Part shown: positions 18,425 to 26,752 of the stretch, piece by piece
How positions within the stretch are numbered: position 1 is the first letter of the stretch
Layout: each line of letters begins with the position of its first letter
Source of the DNA: Conidiobolus coronatus NRRL 28638
Lineage: Eukaryota; Entomophthoromycota; Entomophthoromycetes; Entomophthorales; Conidiobolaceae
DNA: 60,726 bases
Reading direction: 5' to 3'
NCBI GenBank assembly: GCA_001566745.1
Contig: KQ964598.1
Span: forward strand, 4,089 to 64,814
Notes under the pieces: model-generated
Database searches by the model: none
Told to the model about the DNA's origin: nothing
What the model saw: the letters and a program-made list of their open reading frames with translations, nothing else
Program-made: the position numbers and the translations under genes

Positions 18425-19018
18425 ATGATTAATCTAATTATGTTATTTAATATTATTTTTGCAGGTATTGTGAGCTGTTCCATTGATACTTATTTTAGTG
18501 GATTTGTGCAACCTCTACCTCCATTATTGCCAGATTCTTATTCAGCTAATTTCATGCAACATAAATGGAATAATATTTCTATGACCCATATCTCAAGTGG
18601 TGTTATTTATTCTTCTTATGATAAAAAGCGTGTTAGAGTTGATGCTTCTTTCAAACCTGGTAATATTTTATCTTCTTTATTTGATTATAATAATGTTACT
18701 GATGAAGGATATTTAAATCGCGTAAACTTGAATGGTAAGATCGATCATTATCGTAGTTTTAACAATGCTTTTCCCTTGATATATAAGAATATTCTCAGAG
18801 AAAATAATGCTGTTTATACAGGTAAAGTAATAGATGAACTACATGGTCAGGTTGAGAAATGGAATACTATCAGCGATAATGTAAGTGTAGATTTCTTTAT
18901 TAAAGATAATATTTTTGTTCGTTATGATTTTGCTTTAGCTCATAACCGTACCTTTACTACTACACGTTTTTTCAACATAGAAAATACAGAATTAGATGTG
19001 TTTAATTTAGATTTTTAA
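18425..19018 (+). CDS. Secreted hypothetical protein
   Basis: ATG at 18425 opens a 197-codon frame. Residues 1-20 are a hydrophobic signal peptide (MINLIMLFNIIFAGIVSCS) with a plausible cleavage site after the Ser/Cys region. The mature part carries YFSGFVQPLPPLLPDSYSAN and repeated Asn/Ser/Thr-Tyr strands, so it looks like a small beta-rich extracellular protein. There are few cysteines. I do not recognise the family; similar small secreted proteins with a proline-rich entry and a lipocalin-like fold are known from amoebae and early fungi, but that is only an analogy. The frame is intact, although its surroundings are decayed. Confidence 0.55.
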   Translation: MINLIMLFNIIFAGIVSCSIDTYFSGFVQPLPPLLPDSYSANFMQHKWNNISMTHISSGVIYSSYDKKRVRVDASFKPGNILSSLFDYNNVTDEGYLNRVNLNGKIDHYRSFNNAFPLIYKNILRENNAVYTGKVIDELHGQVEKWNTISDNVSVDFFIKDNIFVRYDFALAHNRTFTTTRFFNIENTELDVFNLDF

Positions 19019-19836
19019 AAGTTAAAGTTAATAATTAACCTGGGGCTTCCAACCTCATACGAAGTATTTAAATGCTGAGTTATTTCTTTCAACCTTGAAC
19101 TTGAATTGTTCTCCTTTGGGAATCTTCTCCACTACTTCAGGTTAAATAACAAGTCTAGCTTACCAAAGAGTAGTTGAGGGGATTAAAGGACCTTCACTAG
19201 CACTAGTCTTTAAAGCGGTAGCTCTTCTTAACCCCTAGGGGAACAACTGACCGAGTCTACGAGGGAATTATTGAGTGTATATAACTTGGAGTTACCAGGC
19301 TGTTTGAGTGATAAAAGTCTAAGTATCTAGAGTTATTATTAGAATCAATTAGGAAAGTGGATTTCTACTTTACGACAATTCTATTAAGAGAATTATGGCC
19401 CCTCGCATCACAATGGGCTGAATTGGGGTTGAATCACTCCTTTTCCAAAGATAATTATTTTTAGTGTATTTAAGTGTATGCTTCAACCGGGTAAGCCATG
19501 TCTAGGAATACGTGTTAAAGCTAATTTTGCTTCCTTAGTTGGTGTAGTTCCCGTTAGCGTACTTCAGGATGTACTAATACTATATGTACCTCAGAATCAA
19601 TAGTGTACTGAGAACTCTAGTCAGGCAAAGGGAGAAGAACGTTTATCTCATATCCTCGGTGATATTCCTATACTTGCTAATCTGATCTAGAATACAACCA
19701 TCTCACAGTACCTAGAAAATTTGGGATATCCGTGTTGTTAACCTCTGTATTTGATAGAAAGTGTGTAGAAATACAGGCCATCCAGACCTCGACTTCTCCC
19801 AACCAAACTTTTTAAAAGCTAAACTTTAACCAGTAG
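19019..19836. other. Decayed spacer between inverted nuclease-like copies
   Basis: No open frame above 40 codons in any phase. Base composition is close to the flanks. I see no RNA gene or repeat here. Confidence 0.4.
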
Positions 19837-20475
19837 TTATAGAGATAGAGAATATATCGCTTTGAGTATTTCGAGTATATCCTTGGAATTACAAAAGTCT
19901 AGTACACTAATGTAATCAAAGTCACACCTCTTTGGGTAGCGCTGGATCATTAAACTTTCCTTTGGTTTAACCTTTGGTTTAAATCTGTAGCTTTCAATGA
20001 TGTACTTGCCAACTATTTTTACAGCATTGATAACAACTGGCTTGGCTATCACTCTAATGCTAGTAGTATCATAAGCACAAATAATTATTTCTCTAATAGT
20101 TTGCTATTCTCCCCATTGGTTGAATATGTTTGCTTTGCTTTTATAGCTATCTTCTGCTATTATAGTGGTTATAGCTTCGTCTTTGAATATAGTAAAATCA
20201 GGAATGTACACAAAAGTCTCTTCAACCTTTGATAATACTTCTTGCTGTGTTCAAGGACCCAAATTTACGTCTAAATTTTATGTCGCCTTCGCCCCAGTTC
20301 TCTAGGACCATATCTTTATACTTGTCAGGCAAGTTGTTCATGTCTTTGGTGAAACACATCTCTTGAAACTTAGCTTTGAAGTGCTCCACATGTTTCTCTT
20401 TCCAATCAGACGCTTTATTTGCTATCTCATGCCTCTCATTAGAGATATCTTCTTCCTTATAATTCAAGCTCCGTA
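19837..20475 (-). pseudogene. Decayed PD-(D/E)XK-like paralogue, inverted relative to 17347
   Basis: Minus-strand pieces align along their length with the intact protein at 17347-18174. They are YKEEDISNERHEIANKASDW and KEKHVEHFKAKF (20222-20467), then a middle part with IPDFTIFKD and IAEDS, then PVVINAVKIVGK and MIQRYPKRCDFDYISVLDFC (19837-20052). The start codon is lost, a stop follows the first 80 codons, and another stop interrupts the middle. The E-x-K catalytic position has changed (EDS instead of EDK), so it would be inactive even without the stops. It is in opposite orientation to the intact copy, about 1.7 kb away. Confidence 0.7.
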
Positions 20476-20885
20476 TAGAAAGATACCAAGTCTTGACAAT
20501 GTTATTATATAATTTTTAAAAGCAAGAAGAATTGAAACATTCATGGCCTGATGTCTGGACTTCCATGAGGCATAATATTTTTAGCAGCTAGAAGTTTGTT
20601 AGAACAACTCTGTAGCTATTTGCCTAAAGATGGTGGCTTAGAGAAGCTGATGTTATAGAGGCTAGAACTGAATTTTTTTGACTTTGATTGGTGTCGTAAG
20701 AACACGGGGATCTGTGTCATGAGATGCTACTACACTTCTGATGGTTGTCTCGAATATGCGAAAAGGAAGAAGCATATTAGACAAGATCTACCCTTTTTAT
20801 TCATTCTACTTTCTCTAGTTTTCTAGATTTAATTGAACTTTTTTAACAGATAAAGACTAAAACTAATCTGCCTCTGCTTGTTCAA
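20476..20885. other. Upstream region of the acyl-CoA dehydrogenase
   Basis: About 400 bp without a gene. Pyrimidine-rich tracts (ctactttctctagttttctag at about 20808-20828) lie close to the start codon at 20886, as is common in fungal promoters. No operator could be defined. Confidence 0.35.
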
Positions 20886-22685
20886 ATGACCTCCTCTATT
20901 GCTTCTTCAGAAACCGGCTTTCTCCAGCCTCCACCGGAGCTTAGAAATCAGTTCTTGGAAGATGATATTCTCAGATCCATTATTTCCTTTTATTTGCCCC
21001 AAAGATACCAAGACTCCGTGCAAAATCTCCTGGTTCCTTTTGGCGACTTTGTAGTCTCTCCTCAGGTGCTTTCGAGCCTTCAAGAAGCTGATGCTACGCC
21101 TCCTTTTGTTACACATTACGACGCTTGGGGTCGAAGGGTAGATATGCTTGTTACTTCAGCGGCTTGGAAGTTCATGAAAAATGTCGCTTGCAAAGAAGGC
21201 ATTGTCTCAATTGCTTACGAGGGCGAGTTTGACCAATGGAGCCGTTTTATTCAGTTTGTTAAGTATTATTTGTTCTCTCCCTCTTCTGCCGTATTTACAT
21301 GCCCTCTTGCTATGACTGACGGGGGTGCTCGTCTTTTAGAGTTGTTTGGGACTGGAGAAATGAAACAAAACTACCTCCCTCATCTGCTGTCGAGAGATCC
21401 GAGCTATTTTTGGACAAGCGGACAGTGGATGACAGAGCGACCAGGAGGTTCGTTCTTAGGTGACACTGAGACAGTTGCTACCTGCATTGATAGAGAGAGA
21501 AATCTTTGGAAAATAGATGGCTTTAAATGGTTCTCGAGTGCAACTGACAGCGACATAACGTTTCTTTTAGCTAGAACAAAAAGCGGGAGAGATTACATAA
21601 ACTTAAATTCTCCGCCCCCCGGGGGCCTTTCTCTATTCGTCGCCAAACTGAGAGACGCTAATGGAGAATTGAACGGGATCAGGGTCCAAAGACTTAAAAA
21701 GAAACTAGGAACATTGGCAGTCCCAACAGCAGAGCTAGAGCTAAAAGGAATGGAAGCTCAAATGATCGGCCCTGAATACAGAGGAATCCCTGTTGTTTCC
21801 ACAATTCTAAATATAACCAGGGTCCATTGTGCAATTGGAGCAGTTTCATTTATGAGAAGAGCCAAGGCAATTGCACACGATTGGGCATTTAAACGAAGGA
21901 CTGGGGACAAGCTAATTTACGAGCATCCTTTACATACTGTTGTTATGGCTTCTTTGCACGTCAAATTGAGTGGTTGCATGCACCTTGTGTTCTTTGTAGT
22001 TTTCCTGCTTGGTCAGGATGAGTGGAACCAAAGACACAGCATCAGAACTCTTGAGTCGAAAAATCTTAACATAATGCTTCGACTGCTAACTCCTATAACC
22101 AAGTCTTGGGTCTGTGAAAGTTCAGTTTCTTACATCTCAACCTGCATGGAATGTCTGGGCGGGCAAGGCTACATGGAAGAGGTTGGGATAGCTAGGCTGT
22201 TAAGAGACGCTCAAGTCAACACAATTTGGGAAGGAACTTCATCTATTCTAGCTTTAGATGTCCTCCGCGTTATAAAGGAAACCAAAGGAACCGCGATTGA
22301 AGTTTTCAAAACATTTGTCCTAAAACGACTCCAAAACAGCCTTTCCGCCTCATCAGCTACTAAGGCTGATTTAAACGCGGGCTCCCCGTATTTTACTTGT
22401 AAAATAGAGTTATCTGAAGCTATTAAACACTATCTGAACGAGACAATTGATTTATTCCAACTACCAGAGGCTCAACTTGAACCCAGATCCAAAGAGCTGT
22501 CTTTCAGAGCTGCCAGAGTACTTTCTGCCGTTCTATTATTTGATTCCCTGGTCAACTCACCCTGCAAAAGAAATTACTTTACAGTAAAAAGATTTTGTGA
22601 TGAGTTAAACTCAGAGTTTGTATTTGGAAGAAACATTGCCGAAGACAAAGTAATTGCTTGGAATTTGTACACTCATTCGCTGTAA
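20886..22685 (+). CDS. Acyl-CoA dehydrogenase, AidB-like
   Basis: FAD enzyme of the acyl-CoA dehydrogenase superfamily, in the AidB-like branch (isovaleryl-CoA dehydrogenase-type flavoproteins of unclear natural substrate). ATG at 20886, 599 codons, no interruption. Visible blocks: CPLAMTDGGARLLELFG near residues 139-155, WMTERPGGS near 178-186 (the M-T-E-(R/K)-x-G-G-S flavin and acyl-binding segment), WKIDGFKWFSSATDSD (the beta-domain 'G-x-K-W-x-(S/T)' strand), and CLGGQGYMEEVGIARLLRDA with TIWEGTSSILALDVLR at the end. The last of these is the signature 'E-x-L-G-G-x-G-Y...IWEG' of the family. There is no clear mitochondrial presequence; peroxisomal targeting is also not obvious. It ends 45 bp from the convergent viral-type capping enzyme. 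Confidence 0.9.
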   Translation: MTSSIASSETGFLQPPPELRNQFLEDDILRSIISFYLPQRYQDSVQNLLVPFGDFVVSPQVLSSLQEADATPPFVTHYDAWGRRVDMLVTSAAWKFMKNVACKEGIVSIAYEGEFDQWSRFIQFVKYYLFSPSSAVFTCPLAMTDGGARLLELFGTGEMKQNYLPHLLSRDPSYFWTSGQWMTERPGGSFLGDTETVATCIDRERNLWKIDGFKWFSSATDSDITFLLARTKSGRDYINLNSPPPGGLSLFVAKLRDANGELNGIRVQRLKKKLGTLAVPTAELELKGMEAQMIGPEYRGIPVVSTILNITRVHCAIGAVSFMRRAKAIAHDWAFKRRTGDKLIYEHPLHTVVMASLHVKLSGCMHLVFFVVFLLGQDEWNQRHSIRTLESKNLNIMLRLLTPITKSWVCESSVSYISTCMECLGGQGYMEEVGIARLLRDAQVNTIWEGTSSILALDVLRVIKETKGTAIEVFKTFVLKRLQNSLSASSATKADLNAGSPYFTCKIELSEAIKHYLNETIDLFQLPEAQLEPRSKELSFRAARVLSAVLLFDSLVNSPCKRNYFTVKRFCDELNSEFVFGRNIAEDKVIAWNLYTHSL

Positions 22686-22730
22686 AATCGACTTTGTATA
22701 CAAAGACATTTGCACCAGCTAACCGTCTCC

Positions 22731-23876
22731 CTACAACAATTTCTTTAAATAGCTATGCGGTTTGTACTCTTCCAGGTTGTGTATCGCTTTGTGGTGATTG
22801 GCATAGACGATGTCTTCTCTCATTCTAACGATTTTGTATGTCCCCTGGTATATTGCAATTTCGTAGATAGCATCCTCAACAAGAGGAGGCAGCCTAGGAT
22901 TGCTCATCATATCCTCTGTGCATATAACGTTGTTGTCTTCAGTTACGAATTTGTGGGCCTTATATCTCAGGTCGTAGGTAATCAGCGGTTTATATCTGTA
23001 GTCTTGATTGTTTATCCTGACTATAATACCATCAACTACAACCTCTTTAGAAGCTATCGTCACACAAGGATTGTAGCGAATATTTTCTAATACTTCTACA
23101 AGCGTCTTGTTTTTCCAGAGGTAGTCTATCTCTTTGACCATCAACCAAATATTGTCCCACTCGTAAAAAGGTTTCTCTATAAAATTTTTATCACTGTCTA
23201 TTCCATAGTAGTCGCCGTTGTAGTATTCGCACCTTTTCAGAGACGCTGTATATGGGGCCTCAAAGTATTTTCCAGCCCTGTTCTTTGAAATACCTTTGAA
23301 TGCAACCCGCGCTTCACCATCTATCTTCCAGGAGACGCTTACATCGTCGCTGTTTTTTATTACAACATCTTCACTTAAATACGGTATTCTTTCAAAACTG
23401 TATTTGAGCAATGGATTTCTTTCCATAAGATTTATTGGCAATTCAGAGATATCAACAACTTGTTCTTTTAATTCTATTTCTAATGAAGCTTCTACAATGC
23501 TAACGGTTTCTAAAGATGTGCTTATGTGTATATCATATTTTTTAGAAGTCCATATATATCTTTTTCTATCCTTACTCTTACTAAACTTATTTAAAGATAT
23601 TTTACTTTCATCATCTATTTCAGTAGAGAAGACTAGATCGAAGTTGTTGTAATAGTTCTTATGTCTTTTTAATATTCGCTTTCTAATAACAGTGCCATTT
23701 CTCCACCTATAATCTTTAAAATATCTATCTTTAAGATTTTCAATAGTATGTTTTCCATATACATCATCAAGTTCTGACACTAATTCTTTTGTGAGTAAAA
23801 TGCACCCTCTAAACTCCAGTTCAAACAACCCTAAGTGGAGGTACTTAGACTTCTCTTTCAGGTGATTAAAATCCAT
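22731..23876 (-). CDS. Viral-type mRNA capping enzyme: RNA triphosphatase-guanylyltransferase fusion
   Basis: Converts 5'-triphosphate RNA to a GpppN cap. ATG at 23876 gives 381 codons; an in-frame GTG seven codons upstream is ignored. The N-terminal 160 residues hold FELEFRG (19-24) and SLEIELKE (131-138), the paired E-x-E strands of the metal-dependent triphosphate tunnel found in fungal and NCLDV triphosphatases. The C-terminal half carries WKIDGEARV (Lys184, the lysyl-GMP nucleophile, motif I), VVDGIIV (about 281-286, motif IV), YKPLITYDLRYK (about 295-306, motif V) and IVRMREDIVYAN (motif VI). No methyltransferase domain follows. Fused TPase-GTase enzymes are typical of poxvirus/asfarvirus/mimivirus relatives and cytoplasmic linear plasmids; fungal nuclei use separate Cet1 and Ceg1. 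The frame is intact, squeezed between host genes. Confidence 0.75.
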   Translation of the reverse strand: MDFNHLKEKSKYLHLGLFELEFRGCILLTKELVSELDDVYGKHTIENLKDRYFKDYRWRNGTVIRKRILKRHKNYYNNFDLVFSTEIDDESKISLNKFSKSKDRKRYIWTSKKYDIHISTSLETVSIVEASLEIELKEQVVDISELPINLMERNPLLKYSFERIPYLSEDVVIKNSDDVSVSWKIDGEARVAFKGISKNRAGKYFEAPYTASLKRCEYYNGDYYGIDSDKNFIEKPFYEWDNIWLMVKEIDYLWKNKTLVEVLENIRYNPCVTIASKEVVVDGIIVRINNQDYRYKPLITYDLRYKAHKFVTEDNNVICTEDMMSNPRLPPLVEDAIYEIAIYQGTYKIVRMREDIVYANHHKAIHNLEEYKPHSYLKKLL

Positions 23877-24167
23877 GAAAAAAAATATTATTTTCACTAT
23901 GGGTATATAGTTTATATAGTTTTATAAACAATTTATATAAATTTACAAATGTGTTTGAAATTCGCTCTGGTTCAAACTATTCACCAGCTGAGTTGTTAAA
24001 GGTAATGAGTGAAATATGAAAAAAAAACGAATTGTTTAAAGAACTTGTTTGATAGAGAGAGAAGTTGTACTTTCTAATCCCTAAATTAGTGCTCGATAGC
24101 TGCGAAGTGCCAGGTATTATAATTATAAATTTTCATATAAAGAGATCTCAACGATTTTTTTTTGCCT

Positions 24168-26126
24168 CTAGTTAAACCGAGACATATCACGACCAAAAAC
24201 GATACGCTTCGTCCAGTCTAAGCTCAATAACAAATGAGTGCGCATACTTACCTGCTCAGACCAATAAACACTTCTCCAAAGATACATTGCTCCAAAGCCA
24301 ACCATAATAAATTTAGAGGGCCCATCTAGTTCAGCAACAGCAGAATTTCCGATATATGCTAAAGACCCTAAATGCTGATACTTAAAGATTGGAAGCTTAT
24401 TTTCATAATTATACACCTTTTCAGATATCGCATAAACTGTTTTTTCGTCATTTAATTGCGAAGGGGAATATTGTTGAGTGAGATTTCTAGTATAAACAGA
24501 AGAGTCATTGAGAATTTTTGCGACATATTTACCCTGCTGGCTTGCGACTTGAGCAGTGGCAGGAAGGGATGTAAGCTTACTATCGATATAATTTAACAAT
24601 GCTGAAAATTCATCAAAATCAAGACCTCCTGATTTGTCCATGTCGTACTCTTCAAATAAGGCAGATGCCTTTTGTAGGTGTAATGAAGTCTGAGGGTGAA
24701 GCTTAGCCAACTTTTTGCTAAGAGTGGTGAATTCTTCGTGGCTTAAAATGTTGTCACGGTTCAGATCTGCTTCTTTAAAATATTCTTCGATGCGATTGAT
24801 TAATTTAGGGTTCTCAATCGTAGAACAATCCCCGATAGCAAAAACGGACCCGCTACTAATACCTTTAACTCTAAGCAAGGGGTCTGTAGTTAATGCTCTT
24901 GTAGTAGTTTGCGCATCGATCTTTTTAGCGATTTTGGATACAAATCGACTCATATCAATTCCGGTAGACCAGAGAACAAAGCCTTGTGGGGTGGAGTGTG
25001 TTTTAAGTATACCGTCAGTGTCTTTAACACTATAAATCACTCTATCTGGTGTTATTTCTTTTACCCGGGCAGATGTAATTACATCCATATCGTGGTGCTT
25101 AAACCTCTTTTCTGCATACTCTGATATTTTTTGATCGTAAGTATTTAATATATGGTCTCTAGATTGAATAATGGTAATTTTGGGCCGACCACTCAAATGT
25201 GGAAACTGCTCTGGAATATCTGTATTGAAGAAATCATCTAATTCTGCAGCAAACTCTACTCCGGTGGGTCCGCCTCCGCATATAACAAAGCTAAGCAACC
25301 TTTCTCTTTCTTGAGGTGATGTAGATGGGAGACATGCTGTTTCAAGGTTATTCTTTATCTTCTTTTTAATTTCATGTGCATCTTTTATATTTTTCAAAAA
25401 GTTGCAATATTCTATGCCTTTAACCCCGTGGGTAATACTTTTTGATCCGACAGCGATGACCAATTTATCGTATGGTAAGTAAAACTTATTGTTATCAATC
25501 CCCTCTACGAGTACAACTTTTTTATCAAAATAGACGTCATCAGCCCTGCCAGCTATGTAAGTTCCATTAACCCTTCTGAGAAGCTTTCTAATAGACTCCA
25601 TCAACGATCTTAATTCTAATGTGCCAACTGTACCACTAGGAAGTAAAGGGGTAAAGGTAAAGTGATCAAAAGGCGACACCAAATATACATCATAAGCATC
25701 CTTATCTAATGTGGAGATGACGGATGTCGCACCCCAGCCTGAGCCAAGAATTATTAATTTGGGTTTGTGTATCCGGCTAGCTTTTTCATAGTCGGGGAGA
25801 ACAGCGGTGGGAAAGTCGGAAAGGTTTCCCTTAAGCTGAATAGGGGGCTTCGCAGAATACCTCTTTCTATTATGCTTATCTTCGAGGTATTCTGTGAAAA
25901 CTACATAGCCTGAGGTAAGAATAAAAGCTACCGCTACAGTTATAGCGATTTTTTTGGCACCGTACAAAATGGTATATATAGCTCTAGTTATTGGAGGGGT
26001 ATAGTTTTTCTTTGAAAAGCCATTTAACAAGTTTTTCTTGCTATGTAAGAAATTCTTATTTAACGTATGTTGATATGTGGGATTATACTTTATCAATTTT
26101 CTTGCTATCATGTTAAGCAACAGCAT
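24168..26126 (-). CDS. External alternative NADH:ubiquinone oxidoreductase with EF-hands
   Basis: Type II NADH dehydrogenase that oxidises cytosolic NADH and reduces ubiquinone without proton pumping, on the outer face of the inner mitochondrial membrane. ATG at 26126, 652 codons. A basic presequence (residues 1-48) is followed by a membrane anchor (about 50-78). LIILGSGWGATSV (125-137) is the FAD-binding beta-alpha-beta motif, FVICGGGPTGVEFAAEL the NADH-binding one. Inserted before the C-terminal domain are two EF-hands, EADLNRDNILSHEEF and EYDMDKSGGLDFDEF, as in Neurospora NDE1-type enzymes, indicating calcium control. The end contains FIMVGFGAMYLWRSVYWSEQ, the membrane-associating tail. 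Intact, tandem with the capping enzyme (same strand, 291 bp apart). Confidence 0.93.
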   Translation of the reverse strand: MLLLNMIARKLIKYNPTYQHTLNKNFLHSKKNLLNGFSKKNYTPPITRAIYTILYGAKKIAITVAVAFILTSGYVVFTEYLEDKHNRKRYSAKPPIQLKGNLSDFPTAVLPDYEKASRIHKPKLIILGSGWGATSVISTLDKDAYDVYLVSPFDHFTFTPLLPSGTVGTLELRSLMESIRKLLRRVNGTYIAGRADDVYFDKKVVLVEGIDNNKFYLPYDKLVIAVGSKSITHGVKGIEYCNFLKNIKDAHEIKKKIKNNLETACLPSTSPQERERLLSFVICGGGPTGVEFAAELDDFFNTDIPEQFPHLSGRPKITIIQSRDHILNTYDQKISEYAEKRFKHHDMDVITSARVKEITPDRVIYSVKDTDGILKTHSTPQGFVLWSTGIDMSRFVSKIAKKIDAQTTTRALTTDPLLRVKGISSGSVFAIGDCSTIENPKLINRIEEYFKEADLNRDNILSHEEFTTLSKKLAKLHPQTSLHLQKASALFEEYDMDKSGGLDFDEFSALLNYIDSKLTSLPATAQVASQQGKYVAKILNDSSVYTRNLTQQYSPSQLNDEKTVYAISEKVYNYENKLPIFKYQHLGSLAYIGNSAVAELDGPSKFIMVGFGAMYLWRSVYWSEQVSMRTHLLLSLDWTKRIVFGRDMSRFN

Positions 26127-26241
26127 TAGGCAATTTTAAGACATATAATATTAGATCAATTTTTTATAACAAACTTGTCTGCTGAGAGTCTGCTAAATTC
26201 TTAAAAATTATCCAATAGATACATAAATCTATCTTACATAT

Positions 26242-26574
26242 TTACTTTGCTTGAAATCCATATTTTTTCCGCTCGTAAAATAGATCCGTTTTAGAAGACC
26301 CCAAGTTTACAATTTTGGGGCAACCATCTCTATCTTTCTCTTGGAGCACACATTCCTTGCAGTAATAGGCATCAGAAATACCAGGGCCTCCGCAAACTGT
26401 GCAACGACCTTGGAATGAGCCGTAGTTGCAGTCATCGCAGATATGCACCAGTACAGCTGGTTTTACTAAAGAATCGCAAATAACACATTTCCCGTCACAT
26501 TTTTCACACAGTCTTCCAATGGCTATACCGGGTTGTTTTCTACACATAATTAAATCAGGATGATGCCGAGCCAT
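26242..26574 (-). CDS. PHF5A/Rds3/Ini1 splicing factor
   Basis: Small zinc protein of the SF3b complex of U2 snRNP, which helps recognise the intron branch point. The start was set at ATG 26574, giving [20 protein letters not shown], because this matches the invariable N-terminus of the family; the open frame extends 17 codons further without support. The protein has 110 residues and a dense series of C-x2-C pairs ([27 protein letters not shown]) that form the three-zinc trefoil knot, then [21 protein letters not shown] near the C-terminus. It is among the most conserved eukaryotic proteins, and nothing is missing. Divergent to the BRCT gene, with 178 bp between start codons. Confidence 0.97.
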   Translation of the reverse strand: MARHHPDLIMCRKQPGIAIGRLCEKCDGKCVICDSLVKPAVLVHICDDCNYGSFQGRCTVCGGPGISDAYYCKECVLQEKDRDGCPKIVNLGSSKTDLFYERKKYGFQAK

Positions 26575-26752
26575 TTTTGTAAGAAAGTTAAATATTGTAC
26601 TATCACTATTAGTATTTTTTCTCAATTTATAGGTTTATAGACTACTATAAAAATTCTGCTCTATGGGGTTTACAAAACTATTCTTAACTCCCACGCATTT
26701 ATTAAAAATAAAAATGAAAAAAAATAATTAAATGTAAAAAGTTAGTAGGAAA
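26575..26752. promoter_or_regulatory. Shared divergent promoter region (PHF5A / BRCT gene)
   Basis: Only 178 bp separate the two divergent start codons, so both promoters must lie here or overlap the genes. The region is A/T-rich, with a run aaaaataaaaatgaaaaaaa close to the BRCT gene. No individual element can be assigned. Confidence 0.5.

Noticed and set aside
22755-23652. Plus-strand frames antisense to the capping enzyme (22755-23090, 23296-23652)
   Set aside because: Shadows of the minus-strand gene; hydrophobic, without motifs, and in the expected complementary phases.
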